A stretch of DNA of 64,000 nt from Gammaproteobacteria bacterium. Lineage in GTDB: Bacteria > Pseudomonadota > Gammaproteobacteria > Burkholderiales > Nitrosomonadaceae. The notes under the pieces are model-generated. The model searched no databases and had not been told where the DNA came from. It saw only the letters and a program-made list of their open reading frames with translations. Position numbers and translations under genes: made by a program. The stretch lies in NCBI GenBank assembly GCA_015709635.1, contig CP054180.1, forward strand, positions 2,294,001 to 2,358,000, read 5' to 3'. Shown here one piece after another: positions 54,801 to 62,708 of the stretch (position 1 is its first letter; each line of letters starts with the position of its first letter).

Positions 54801-54981
54801 TCGTCAACCGTTGGGCCTTTCTGTCGTCGGAGGATTACTGTTCTCGCAGGTGATCACACTGTTCATCACACCCATAATTTACCTTTATCTGGATCGCTTC
54901 TCCGATAGTAGTGGGCATCTCAAGTTTGAAATAGATCAAGCAGTTAAACAAAGACAAGACCAGCATGTTGAAGATGATTAA
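51871..54981 (+). CDS. RND efflux pump (AcrB/HAE1 type)
   Basis: 1036 residues, 12 TM. TM4 acidic pair in GLVVDDAIVVLENIVRHID and the TM10 lysine in LIGIVKKNAIMMIDFAL are both present, so the proton relay of AcrB is complete. It starts MNLSELCIRRPVMTWLLSVF. No outer-membrane gene follows. The pump may expel drugs or other amphiphiles, without clear substrate. Confidence 0.94.
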   Translation: MNLSELCIRRPVMTWLLSVFVMVAGLIAYKGLPIAALPSYDAPTISVSATLPGASPEIMASSIATQLERQFSTISDLSVISSTNTRGITTITLEFDQARDIDSAAVDVQAALLRAQGLLPVEMTSPPSYRKINPADSPIVFLALTSPSMPLSDLNNFAENLILPTLSTLPGVAQVTINGQKKYAVRVYVNPEALAARNLTIDDIAEALRNANVNSPIGTLEGPRQTLIIQANRQLNNAAAFASLIVATAPSGNPVKLSDVAQVEDSVETIKTASWVNGERAITLSVQRQPNSNTVATVDAIKAAIPELIAQMPQSVQLKLTSDRSISIRDSIHDVQVTLAITIALVVLVIFLFLRKATITLIPALSLPISLLGTVALMRAFGYSLDNVSLLAITLAVGLVVDDAIVVLENIVRHIDNGVPPLKAALQGSQEVSFTIISISISLVAVFIPIFFMPGVIGLLFHEFAAVVGIAVLMSAVVSLTLVPVLASRYLMRQTHVRGLVLTAWFERGFTRVLMSYERALDWALHHRRIVLGIAIGTFVASGILFIVLPKGFFPSEDMGQAIITVEAVEDISFPAMTELLWHTSNVIRTHPAVDTLIVNASDSNSARLFMSLKPRGERVHMNQVIEDLRREVRVIPGINIFINPIQNLRLGGRQSKSRYQYVMRSVRAEDLSAAADGLMVRMRAAGIFRDVTSDAQLKGLQTRLNINRDKANLLGIQIADVRSALYSAFGERQVSTIYTSSDSYKVIMQVAEEHRIDESAFSKIHLRAKNGALVPLLSVASVEREAGPIAINHAGQLEAVTISFNLTPGAALGDATKLIDQFKHELNLPDSILTSYAGDAAAFQSSQASQVMLIVAALVVIYVLLGVLYESYIHPITILSGLPSAAVGALVMLWLFNMELSIIAMIGILLLIGIVKKNAIMMIDFALDAQRNAGMAPFQAIRAACLLRFRPIMMTTVAALMGALPIALGLGAGAELRQPLGLSVVGGLLFSQVITLFITPIIYLYLDRFSDSSGHLKFEIDQAVKQRQDQHVEDD

Positions 54982-55064
54982 TTAATTTAGTAGGCATTAT
55001 ATTAAGAGAGAGCTTCTGATCAAGTAAATTGGATGACAGCAAGTGATTCTTTTTGATAACCGTC

Positions 55065-55265
55065 TCACTTTCGCAACCACCACAGTATCAGCGTCAGCAC
55101 AACGGAAATGATCAACCCCGTCATCAGCGGAAAATGGAAGCTGAAGTTCTCGCGCTCGACGTGGATATCGCCGGGCAAGCGGCCGAGCGGGAGTTGCGAT
55201 AACCACGGCCACAGCAAACCGAGTACGAGTAAAATGATGCCTAAGGTAATGAGTAGTTGTTGCAT
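55065..55265 (-). CDS. DUF2905 small membrane protein
   Basis: 66 residues with two TM segments and LPLGRLPGDIHVERENFSFHF between them, the DUF2905 signature. Function unknown. Convergent with the RND pump and followed on the same strand by blc after 32 bp of intergenic DNA on its upstream side. Confidence 0.9.
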   Translation of the reverse strand: MQQLLITLGIILLVLGLLWPWLSQLPLGRLPGDIHVERENFSFHFPLMTGLIISVVLTLILWWLRK

Positions 55266-55297
55266 CGCATGGATCCGGTCGGTATTACAGATCTGGG

Positions 55298-55813
55298 CTA
55301 GTTCTGCTTTGGAAATATCAGCTCGTCCGTTGCAAAACCGAGCTCACCGGATTTTTGCACAAAACGGTTCAGCACTTCATCGCTGACCGCCGGCGTCCTC
55401 GCCAGCAGCCACAGGTACGATTTATCGTAACTGGTGACAAAGGCGTATTGATAGGCTTCCTTATCCAGTTCGAACACGACATATGCGCCATAAAACGGGC
55501 CGAAGAAGGAAACCTTCAGATAGCCTTCCTGCGAGCTTCCGACGAAATACGCTTTACCTTCCGCTTCCTTCCATTTGTTATCCGCAGTCGAGAAACCTTT
55601 GTTGACGACTTTGACACCACCGTCTTCACGCAGCGAGTACTCGGCGGTGATATTAGCCAGTCCGCGTTCAAATGCATGATCGAGCCGGGCGATTTCGTAC
55701 CATTTTCCCAGATAGCGGTTGAGTTCGAAGCCGCCAACCGGCGCGACATTTTGCGGTATCGAGACACATCCGCCAAGCAGAACGATCAGAAGAAAAAGCG
55801 GTAGCGATCGCAT
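55298..55813 (-). CDS. blc: Lipocalin lipoprotein (Blc family)
   Basis: 171 residues. Lipobox LLGGC (Cys16), then the lipocalin GxW motif YLGKWYEIARLDHAFERGL and the conserved VVNKGFSTADNKWKEAEGKA and TSYDKSYLWLLARTP. Outer-membrane lipocalins carry fatty acids or lysolipids. It starts 1 bp after the end of the old yellow enzyme gene, an operon. Confidence 0.94.
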   Translation of the reverse strand: MRSLPLFLLIVLLGGCVSIPQNVAPVGGFELNRYLGKWYEIARLDHAFERGLANITAEYSLREDGGVKVVNKGFSTADNKWKEAEGKAYFVGSSQEGYLKVSFFGPFYGAYVVFELDKEAYQYAFVTSYDKSYLWLLARTPAVSDEVLNRFVQKSGELGFATDELIFPKQN

Positions 55814-55814
55814 G

Positions 55815-56894
55815 TCACTGCTCCGGCACAGAATTTAACGTTGGGTAATCGGTGTAACCTTCCGTGCCGAAGGTATAAAACGTGGCCGGATTGGGTTCAT
55901 TGAGCGGTGCGCCTGTCTTGATCCGCGCCGGTAGATCGGGGTTCGCCAGGAAGCTGACACCGAAAGCCACGGCATCGACTTTGCCTGCGGCAATGTCGCG
56001 ATCCGCTTCCTCCGCGGAATAACCCATATTGCCGATCAAGACACCGTTGTAATACTGGCGGATCGGCGTCAGGACATCACCGCTTTGTTGCCGGTAAACA
56101 TCGCCGCGTATCACATGCAGGTACGCCAGCTGATAATCGTTGAGCCGGTTGGCGAGCCAGGCCGACAATTCGGCCGGATCGCTGTCAATCATGCTGTTGT
56201 AGCTGCTCAGCGGTGAAATGCGCAATCCGACCCGGTCGCTGCCCCAAACGGAACTCACGGCTTCGAGCACTTCCAGCGTCAAACGCGCGCGATTTTCAAT
56301 CGAACCACCGTACGATCCGATGCGCTTGTTTGAGCCGTCGCGCAAAAATTCATCCAGCAAATAACCGTTCGCACCGTGAATTTCAATGCCATCGAAACCG
56401 GCGGTTAAAGCATTCCACGCAGCTTGCTTGAATCCGGCAACAATGCCGGGCAATTCGTCGTCACGCAATTCGCGCGGCACGGTGTAAGGTTTTTTTCCTT
56501 CCGGTGTGCGCACTTCATCGGCAATGGCAATAGCACTCGGCGCAACCGGTTGCACGCCGCGATTGAGCAGCGGATGACACGCCCTGCCGCCATGCCAAAG
56601 TTGCAAGAAGATTCTGCCGCCGGCGGCATGTACCGCAGCGGTCACTAGTTTCCAGCCGGTAATTTGTTCTCCGGAGTAAATTCCCGGTTCCTTCCAGAAC
56701 GCTGAGTTGCCTTCGATCGCCATCGTCGCCTCAGCAATGATCAACCCGGCGCTTGCCCGTTGCGCGTAATACTGCGCCATCAAAGCGTTCGGAAGATGCT
56801 CATCGCCTGCGCGGCAGCGCGTCAACGGCGCCATGAAAATGCGGTTCGGCACGGTCAGCGCACCGATTCTGAACGGCGAAAACAATGTAACCAT
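55815..56894 (-). CDS. Old yellow enzyme, alkene reductase (NemA family)
   Basis: 359 residues, FMN TIM barrel. PNRIFMAPLTRCRA, LQLWHGGRACHPLLN, DGIEIHGANGYLLDEFLRDGSNKR and NRARLTLEVLEAVS are family marks, with His/Asn in HGAN-like and YLHVIRGD regions. NADPH-dependent reduction of electrophilic alkenes, including N-ethylmaleimide, is the usual activity. Followed by blc. Confidence 0.93.
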   Translation of the reverse strand: MVTLFSPFRIGALTVPNRIFMAPLTRCRAGDEHLPNALMAQYYAQRASAGLIIAEATMAIEGNSAFWKEPGIYSGEQITGWKLVTAAVHAAGGRIFLQLWHGGRACHPLLNRGVQPVAPSAIAIADEVRTPEGKKPYTVPRELRDDELPGIVAGFKQAAWNALTAGFDGIEIHGANGYLLDEFLRDGSNKRIGSYGGSIENRARLTLEVLEAVSSVWGSDRVGLRISPLSSYNSMIDSDPAELSAWLANRLNDYQLAYLHVIRGDVYRQQSGDVLTPIRQYYNGVLIGNMGYSAEEADRDIAAGKVDAVAFGVSFLANPDLPARIKTGAPLNEPNPATFYTFGTEGYTDYPTLNSVPEQ

Positions 56895-57133
56895 CCACTA
56901 ATCTCCTCACATATTCAATGAGGATCATTGTAGCGTAATTTGATACGCTCCATTTTTATTGAATTTTTACAATTTTTCATGAAAAATTTCTCTTATCTTT
57001 CAATAAGAAAAAAATTTGTGAATTAATCGTGAAATATGTGTGAACTTTTTGTGAAGATTGTTATCGAATGAACTGTAAACGCCTTCTTAAAAAACTTTAA
57101 CAACTTCGATAAATTTCAAATAAGGAGATTTTC
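56895..57133. other. AT-rich leader region
   Basis: 239 bp with no gene, AT-rich, containing divergent promoters for the old yellow enzyme gene and the small membrane protein. A clear AAGGAG ribosome site lies at its right end. No repeat was seen. Confidence 0.4.
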
Positions 57134-57352
57134 ATGAAAACAGGTCACATTTTTGTTATTTCAGCGTTGATTATCAGCGGCACATTTTTCGGTATTTTGT
57201 CGCTGTTCAATCTACCGGAATCGGTAACCGAATGGGTCATTTCGGACATCATTCTTGGCGCAGTGCTGTACGTAAACTATCTGGTGATTGTGATGGGAAC
57301 AGGATCATCCAAAACCAGAGTGCCTTATTCAAGCAAAAAAGTTACAGTGTAA
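57134..57352 (+). CDS. Small two-TM membrane protein of unknown function
   Basis: 72 residues with two hydrophobic segments (FVISALIISGTFFGILSLF and IILGAVLYVNYLVIVMG) and a basic tail. The strong AAGGAG site and the terminator hairpin that follows support a real gene. I do not recognise the family. Confidence 0.8.
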   Translation: MKTGHIFVISALIISGTFFGILSLFNLPESVTEWVISDIILGAVLYVNYLVIVMGTGSSKTRVPYSSKKVTV

Positions 57353-57365
57353 AACTCTCCAAGCC

Positions 57366-57406
57366 GATGGGGTTAACGTCATTAGATTTTTCGCGTTAAC
57401 CCCATC
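57366..57406 (+). terminator. Strong hairpin after the small membrane protein gene
   Basis: A 13-bp perfect stem GATGGGGTTAACG (57366-57378) / CGTTAACCCCATC (57394-57406) with a 15-nt loop lies 13 bp after the stop codon, then TCTCTTT. It can act for both the plus-strand gene and the convergent MBL gene. Confidence 0.75.
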
Positions 57407-57439
57407 TCTCTTTAAGCAATCCAAGATTAGCCTTCAGAA

Positions 57440-58405
57440 TCAGAGATGTTTAAAACGCTCCGTGGGCTGATCAAGCCAATGAATCAGTCCTTGCGCATTC
57501 AGCCGGATATCCGAGCGTAAAAGCTCATCCATTGCATCAAGCGACAACCGACAGCCATGTTTCTCCAAACACTGCAGAAATAATTCCCGCAGAGCTGTTG
57601 CGATCACGGTTTGCCGATCTTCTTCATCTTTTGCGCGCTGCGCGATTGCAATGTGCGCATCGAGCAACTCATGCAGGGATTGCGCATGCTGCGCTAGATG
57701 ACCGATCTGACTGTAGTGCGTCAGATAAGCGTAACGCGGCTGATAGCGCATGATGCGATCAATCGAGGCATGCGCCGCGGCCGGATCGAATTGCACCGGC
57801 GACGTCGTCGGAATGACAAATTCCAAGCCATCGACATCGAATTCACGGTATGAAACGCCAAACGTATCACCGGTGAAAAAAGACCGGCTGCGCTCGTCAA
57901 AAATGCAATTATGGTGGCGCGCATGTCCAGGCGTATCGAGAAATAGCAATGAACGGCCGTTGAGATCGATGCGGCTTTCATCCGGCGCTTCGATGATTCG
58001 CGCAGCATCAATGGGGTAGATTTCGCCGTACACGCGCCTGAACTCAGCTTCTCCATACACACTCATGGCGCCGGCGACCAGCCGTGCCGGATTCGCCATA
58101 TGGCTGGCGCCGCGCGGATGCACGACCAGTTTGGCATTGGGAAAAAGACGCATGCATTCGCTAGCGCCGCCGGCATGATCCAAGTGGATATGTGTCAAGA
58201 TGACATAAGCAACCGCCTCGACCGGAATGTTCTTTTGTTCGAGTGATGCGGCAACGCCGGGAATGGAAAACGAGGTGCCGGTATCCACCAGCGCAGCCAC
58301 GCCTTTTTCAACGATCAAATGGATAGCCGCCCGTTTGGGGCGATGGAATTGTGCGTCGATGGCGCTAATGCCATGTTCAAAATCAGTCACAAGCGGTAAT
58401 GACAT
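57440..58405 (-). CDS. MBL-fold hydrolase
   Basis: 321 residues. Metal motif THIHLDHAGG, later GHARHHNCIF and FFTGDTFG, and THYSQIGH supply the two-zinc (or Fe/Zn) ligands of the metallo-beta-lactamase fold. The helical C-terminal half (residues about 220-315) is like that of glyoxalase-II- or YtnP-like hydrolases with an added helical domain. It lies 47 bp after acs on the same strand and may be expressed with it. Confidence 0.88.
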   Translation of the reverse strand: MSLPLVTDFEHGISAIDAQFHRPKRAAIHLIVEKGVAALVDTGTSFSIPGVAASLEQKNIPVEAVAYVILTHIHLDHAGGASECMRLFPNAKLVVHPRGASHMANPARLVAGAMSVYGEAEFRRVYGEIYPIDAARIIEAPDESRIDLNGRSLLFLDTPGHARHHNCIFDERSRSFFTGDTFGVSYREFDVDGLEFVIPTTSPVQFDPAAAHASIDRIMRYQPRYAYLTHYSQIGHLAQHAQSLHELLDAHIAIAQRAKDEEDRQTVIATALRELFLQCLEKHGCRLSLDAMDELLRSDIRLNAQGLIHWLDQPTERFKHL

Positions 58406-58452
58406 AGCTCTCCGGTTTTTCTCAAACTTTTTTCAAATAGTAAAGCTGGATA

Positions 58453-60423
58453 TTATTTGGACGGATATTTCAACTGTTCCAGGATGGCTGGATTCTCCAG
58501 TGTGGAAATATCCTGTGTGATTTCCTCGCCTTTGGCAAGCGTGCGCAATAAGCGGCGCATGATTTTACCCGACCGGGTCTTGGGCAGATTTTCTCCGAAA
58601 CGGATTTCTTCGGGTTTAGCAATCGGACCGATTTCTTTCGCCACCCAATCGCGCAAAGTATTGGCGATTTGACTCACTTCCTCGCCGTGCGGATATTTTC
58701 CTTTTAGCACGACAAAAGCGATCACCGCTTCACCTTTGATCTCATGCGGCTTGCCAACCACCGCCGCTTCCGCAACCAAGGGATGGGCAACCAGGGCCGA
58801 CTCGATTTCCATCGTGCCCAGGCGATGCCCGGAAACGTTCAGCACGTCATCGACGCGCCCCATGATCCAGAAATAACCATCCTTGTCACGGTATGCGGAG
58901 TCGCCTGCTAGGTAATACTGGCCATGCCCGATATCTTCCGGAAAGTACGCTTTTTTGAAACGCTCCGGATCCCCCCAAAGCGTGCGGATTTGCGAGGGAA
59001 AAGGTTTTTTGATCACCAAAAAGCCGCCTTTGCCGTTTTCGACATCGTGACCGGCTTCGTCGACAACCGCCGCGAAAATTCCCGGTAACGGGAACGTGCA
59101 TGAGCCGGGTTTGAGTGCAACGGCGCCAGGGATTGGTGCGATCATATGGCAGCCGGTTTCCGTTTGCCACCAGGTATCGACGATAGGGCAACGCGACCGG
59201 CCCACTTTTTCATAAAACCACATCCAGGCTTCCGGATTGATCGGCTCACCGACCGAACCCAGTAACCGCAGCGACGAAAGATCGTATTGCGCGGGCAAAT
59301 CTCCACCTAATTTGATCAGCGAGCGGATGGCCGTGGGCGCAGTATAGAACGTGGTCACTTTATGCTTCTGAATGATTTCCCAGAAACGCCCAGCATGCGG
59401 ATATGTGGGAATTCCCTCGAAAATCACTTGAGTCGCCCCCATGGCCAGCGGTCCGTACGTCACATAGCTATGACCGGTAATCCAGCCGACATCGGCCGTG
59501 CACCAGAAGATATCCGCAGGCTTATAGTCAAAAATCCACTGCATGCTGACTTTGGCTCCCAACAAATAACCTGCGCTGGAATGTTGCACTCCTTTAGGTT
59601 TACCCGTCGATCCCGAGGTGTACAGCGTGAACAAAGGATGCTCGGCATTAACCCATTCCGGTTCACATTCGCTGCTGGCGTTCTGGGTAATTTCGTGCCA
59701 CCAGACATCGCGCGGCGGGTCGAATGGGATTTGCGCTCCGGTACGCTGATAAACCACGATCAAATTGACCGATGTCGTATCGTTCATGCGCATGGCTTCG
59801 TCGACGGTGGCTTTGAGCGGGTTATGCTTGCCGCCACGCACCTGCTCATCGGCGGTAATGACCGCTACCGCAGCAGCATCATGAATGCGCTCGTGCAAGC
59901 TTTTAGCGGAAAAACCGCCGAACACCACCGAATGGATCGCACCGATGCGCGCGCAAGCCTGCATGGCGACCACCGCTTCAATGCGCATCGGCATATAAAT
60001 AACAACCCGGTCGCCCTTCTTGATATTGTGCGATTTCAATGCATTGGCAAGCCGGCAGACACGCTGATGCAGATCGCGGTAAGTTACTCGCTGCACTTCA
60101 CCGTCATCAGCTTCGAAAATGATCGCAACCTTGTCCGCCTGAGTCGCTAAATGCCGGTCAAGACAGTTATAAGAAACGTTTAGCTCGCCATCAGTAAACC
60201 ATTGATAAAACGGTGCCGTCCGGTCATCCAATACTTGCGTGAAAGGTTTATGCCAAAGAATCAGCTCATTGGCCTGTTTGGCCCAGAAACTCAGATAATC
60301 CCGTTCGGCTTCCGCACACAATGCTTGATAGGCTTGAATGCCGGTGATATTGGCTTGCTTGGTAAACTCAGCAGAAGACGGAAAAACGCGGGTTTCGTTC
60401 AAAACGGATTCAATGGTCGACAT
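58453..60423 (-). CDS. acs: Acetyl-CoA synthetase
   Basis: 656 residues. The AMP-binding P-loop is LYTSGSTGKPKGVQHSSAGY, followed by GWITGHSYV, DTWWQTETG, GRVDDVLNVSGHRLGTMEIE and the acetylatable lysine region PKTRSGKIMRRLLR. It activates acetate to acetyl-CoA with ATP. Normal length. Confidence 0.98.
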   Translation of the reverse strand: MSTIESVLNETRVFPSSAEFTKQANITGIQAYQALCAEAERDYLSFWAKQANELILWHKPFTQVLDDRTAPFYQWFTDGELNVSYNCLDRHLATQADKVAIIFEADDGEVQRVTYRDLHQRVCRLANALKSHNIKKGDRVVIYMPMRIEAVVAMQACARIGAIHSVVFGGFSAKSLHERIHDAAAVAVITADEQVRGGKHNPLKATVDEAMRMNDTTSVNLIVVYQRTGAQIPFDPPRDVWWHEITQNASSECEPEWVNAEHPLFTLYTSGSTGKPKGVQHSSAGYLLGAKVSMQWIFDYKPADIFWCTADVGWITGHSYVTYGPLAMGATQVIFEGIPTYPHAGRFWEIIQKHKVTTFYTAPTAIRSLIKLGGDLPAQYDLSSLRLLGSVGEPINPEAWMWFYEKVGRSRCPIVDTWWQTETGCHMIAPIPGAVALKPGSCTFPLPGIFAAVVDEAGHDVENGKGGFLVIKKPFPSQIRTLWGDPERFKKAYFPEDIGHGQYYLAGDSAYRDKDGYFWIMGRVDDVLNVSGHRLGTMEIESALVAHPLVAEAAVVGKPHEIKGEAVIAFVVLKGKYPHGEEVSQIANTLRDWVAKEIGPIAKPEEIRFGENLPKTRSGKIMRRLLRTLAKGEEITQDISTLENPAILEQLKYPSK

Positions 60424-60671
60424 GCATTCTCTCCAGTACAGTACTCGTTACTCGTCTGTTCAGCAGACTTGAACGGAATTGTATCATCGGTGCCAAGCGC
60501 TATTGATACTTCTTGTTATTTTCTGCAATGAAAAGCAATCAAAAAAACCACTCGGCAAATTCACTGCGGGAGTCCTGAAAAGTTACTGAGAATACTGAGA
60601 AATATGACCCGCGGAAAAAGTTTATGTTTTCTATTTTAGAAAAATTTGTTAAAATAAAATCAATAAATTCG

Positions 60672-60697
60672 ATGGGCTTTTTCAGCCCATTTTTTAT
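60672..60697 (+). promoter_or_regulatory. Terminator-like hairpin in the rimP leader
   Basis: ATGGGCT (60672-60678) and AGCCCAT (60684-60690) form a stem with loop TTTTC, followed by TTTTTTAT. It lies 20 bases before the rimP start, inside what should be the leader of the rimP-nusA-infB transcript. It could end upstream transcription or attenuate the operon. Confidence 0.6.
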
Positions 60698-60710
60698 TTG
60701 TGGTGGAGCT

Positions 60711-61139
60711 ATGGCATTAGAAGAATTATTGGAGTCAACTCTGAAAGGAATGGGTTACGAGTTGGTCGAGGTGGAACGATTAGCACACAACAAATTATTA
60801 AGAATATTCGTAGATAAAGAAGGTGGTATCGGCATTGATGATTGTGTAACAATCAGCAATCATTTGAGTAGGTTGTTCGCGGTTGAAAACATTGACTATG
60901 GCCGTCTGGAAGTTTCATCGCCCGGGCTGGACAGGCCGCTGCGAAAGGAAGCGGACTTCCTCCGTTTCATGGGGGAGACGATCAAACTCAAACTGCGTAT
61001 CCCGATACAGGGGCAACGGAACTTTGTAGGAGTTTTACGGGAAGTAAATAATGGCATAATAAAACTTGAAGTCGAAGGAAAATCGTTAGATCTTGAATTG
61101 AGTAACGTTGGAAAAGCGCGCTTGGTTCCAAAATTATAG
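60711..61139 (+). CDS. rimP: Ribosome maturation factor RimP
   Basis: 142 residues from the ATG at 60711, chosen because GGTGGAG lies just before it and the protein then begins ALEELLESTLKGMGYELVEVE as in the family. The open frame extends to 60624, but runs through the hairpin. LRIFVDKEGGIGIDDCVTIS and SSPGLDRPL mark the two-domain 30S maturation factor. Confidence 0.97.
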   Translation: MALEELLESTLKGMGYELVEVERLAHNKLLRIFVDKEGGIGIDDCVTISNHLSRLFAVENIDYGRLEVSSPGLDRPLRKEADFLRFMGETIKLKLRIPIQGQRNFVGVLREVNNGIIKLEVEGKSLDLELSNVGKARLVPKL

Positions 61140-61165
61140 GCATATAAAGATTTGGCTGGAGGATT

Positions 61166-62638
61166 ATGAGCCGGGAAATTTTACTGTTGGTTGATGCATT
61201 GGCACGTGAGAAAGCAGTGGAAAAGGATATTGTTTTCACTGCGCTCGAACTCGCCTTGGCGTCCGCTACGAAGAAACGATTTCAAGAGGATATTGAAGCG
61301 CGTGTTTCTATTGACAGAGTCACAGGAGATCACCAATCCTTCCGCCGCTGGCTGGTTGTTGAAGATGGCGCCGTAGAAGATCCAGCGCGCCAGATTTCCT
61401 TGAGCGATGCGGTAAAAACAGATCTGGACATCCAGCTTGGCAGCCATCTTGAAAAACCGCTGGAACCCATCGAATTCGGACGGATCGGCGCACAAGCGGC
61501 AAAACAAGTCATCTTCCAGAAAATACGCGACGCCGAGCGCGAGCAAACACTGAATGATTTTCTGGAACGGGGAGATTATTTAATTACCGGCACGATCAAG
61601 CGCATGGAACGCGGTAATGCCATCATCGAATCCGGCAAAATTGAAGCGGAGCTCCCGCGCGACCAGACGATTCCGAAAGAGAATTTGCGCGTCGGTGATC
61701 GGGTACGAGCCTATCTCCATAAGGTGGATCGCGCTGCCAGAGGACCGCAACTAAAGCTTTCCCGTATTTCCCCTGAATTTCTGATGAAATTATTCGAACT
61801 GGAAGTACCGGAAATCGAAGAAGGTTTACTGGAAATCAAAGCGGCAGCCCGGGATCCCGGATCACGCGCCAAAATTGCCGTCAAATCGAACGACCAGCGT
61901 ATCGATCCGATCGGCACCTGTGTCGGCATGCGCGGCTCCAGAGTTCAAGCGGTCATCAGTGAACTGGCCGGCGAGCGTGTGGACATCGTGCTGTGGTCGG
62001 ACGATCCCGCGACTTTTATCGTCAATGCGCTGGCGCCGGCGGAAATCAGCAGTATCATGGTCGATGAAGAAAAGCACAGCATGGACATCGTGGTTGATGA
62101 TGATAACCTAGCACAGGCCATCGGCCGCGGCGGACAAAATGTACGCTTGGCTTCCGAATTGACCGGCTGGGAACTTAACATCATGACGGTGGAAGAATCC
62201 AAAACCAAGCACGAGCAGGAAACATCGCAAATTTGCCAGCTCTTCATGCAGAAACTCGATGTCGATGAAGAAATCGCGGAAATTCTGGTACAAGAAGGCT
62301 TTGTCACGCTGGAAGAAGTAGCTTACGTGCCATTGAATGAGATGCTGGAAATCGAATCGCTGGATGAAGAAACGGTCAATGAAATACGTAATCGCGCGCG
62401 TAACGTGCTGCTGACGGATGCCATTGCCAATGAAGAAAAAGTGGAACATGTCGCCGAGGATTTACTTGCCATTGAAGGTATGGATATCGATATCGTGCGC
62501 GAGCTGGCGGCAAAAGGGATTAATACGCAAGCCGATTTGGCCGATCTGGCTGCCGATGATCTGGTGGAGATGACCGGTATCGATGTCGAACGTGCAAATC
62601 GATTAATCATCAAAGCACGTGAACCGTGGTTCACTTGA
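61166..62638 (+). CDS. nusA: Transcription factor NusA
   Basis: 490 residues: N-terminal RNA polymerase-binding domain, S1 domain (GDYLITGTIKRMERGNAIIE), two KH domains (DPIGTCVGMRGSRVQAVI, AQAIGRGGQNVRLAS) and the two acidic C-terminal repeats (LDVDEEIAEILVQEGFVTLEE and EGMDIDIVRELAAKGINTQAD). Follows rimP by 26 bp. Confidence 0.98.
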   Translation: MSREILLLVDALAREKAVEKDIVFTALELALASATKKRFQEDIEARVSIDRVTGDHQSFRRWLVVEDGAVEDPARQISLSDAVKTDLDIQLGSHLEKPLEPIEFGRIGAQAAKQVIFQKIRDAEREQTLNDFLERGDYLITGTIKRMERGNAIIESGKIEAELPRDQTIPKENLRVGDRVRAYLHKVDRAARGPQLKLSRISPEFLMKLFELEVPEIEEGLLEIKAAARDPGSRAKIAVKSNDQRIDPIGTCVGMRGSRVQAVISELAGERVDIVLWSDDPATFIVNALAPAEISSIMVDEEKHSMDIVVDDDNLAQAIGRGGQNVRLASELTGWELNIMTVEESKTKHEQETSQICQLFMQKLDVDEEIAEILVQEGFVTLEEVAYVPLNEMLEIESLDEETVNEIRNRARNVLLTDAIANEEKVEHVAEDLLAIEGMDIDIVRELAAKGINTQADLADLAADDLVEMTGIDVERANRLIIKAREPWFT

Positions 62639-62708
62639 TTCAATAACCGGTTAACAATAAATTATGTTGGAAAGCCTGCTTGTCGTTTTGTTTGTTGAAG
62701 GGTTATAA

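Noticed and set aside
60560..60605. GGGAGTCCTGAAAAGTTACTGAG resembles an E1 end in part
   Set aside because: Only about 15 scattered matches, no partner end and no body; treated as chance or too decayed to claim.
60480..60711. Possible tRNA before rimP, as in E. coli
   Set aside because: No cloverleaf or TTCGA-type T-loop could be seen.
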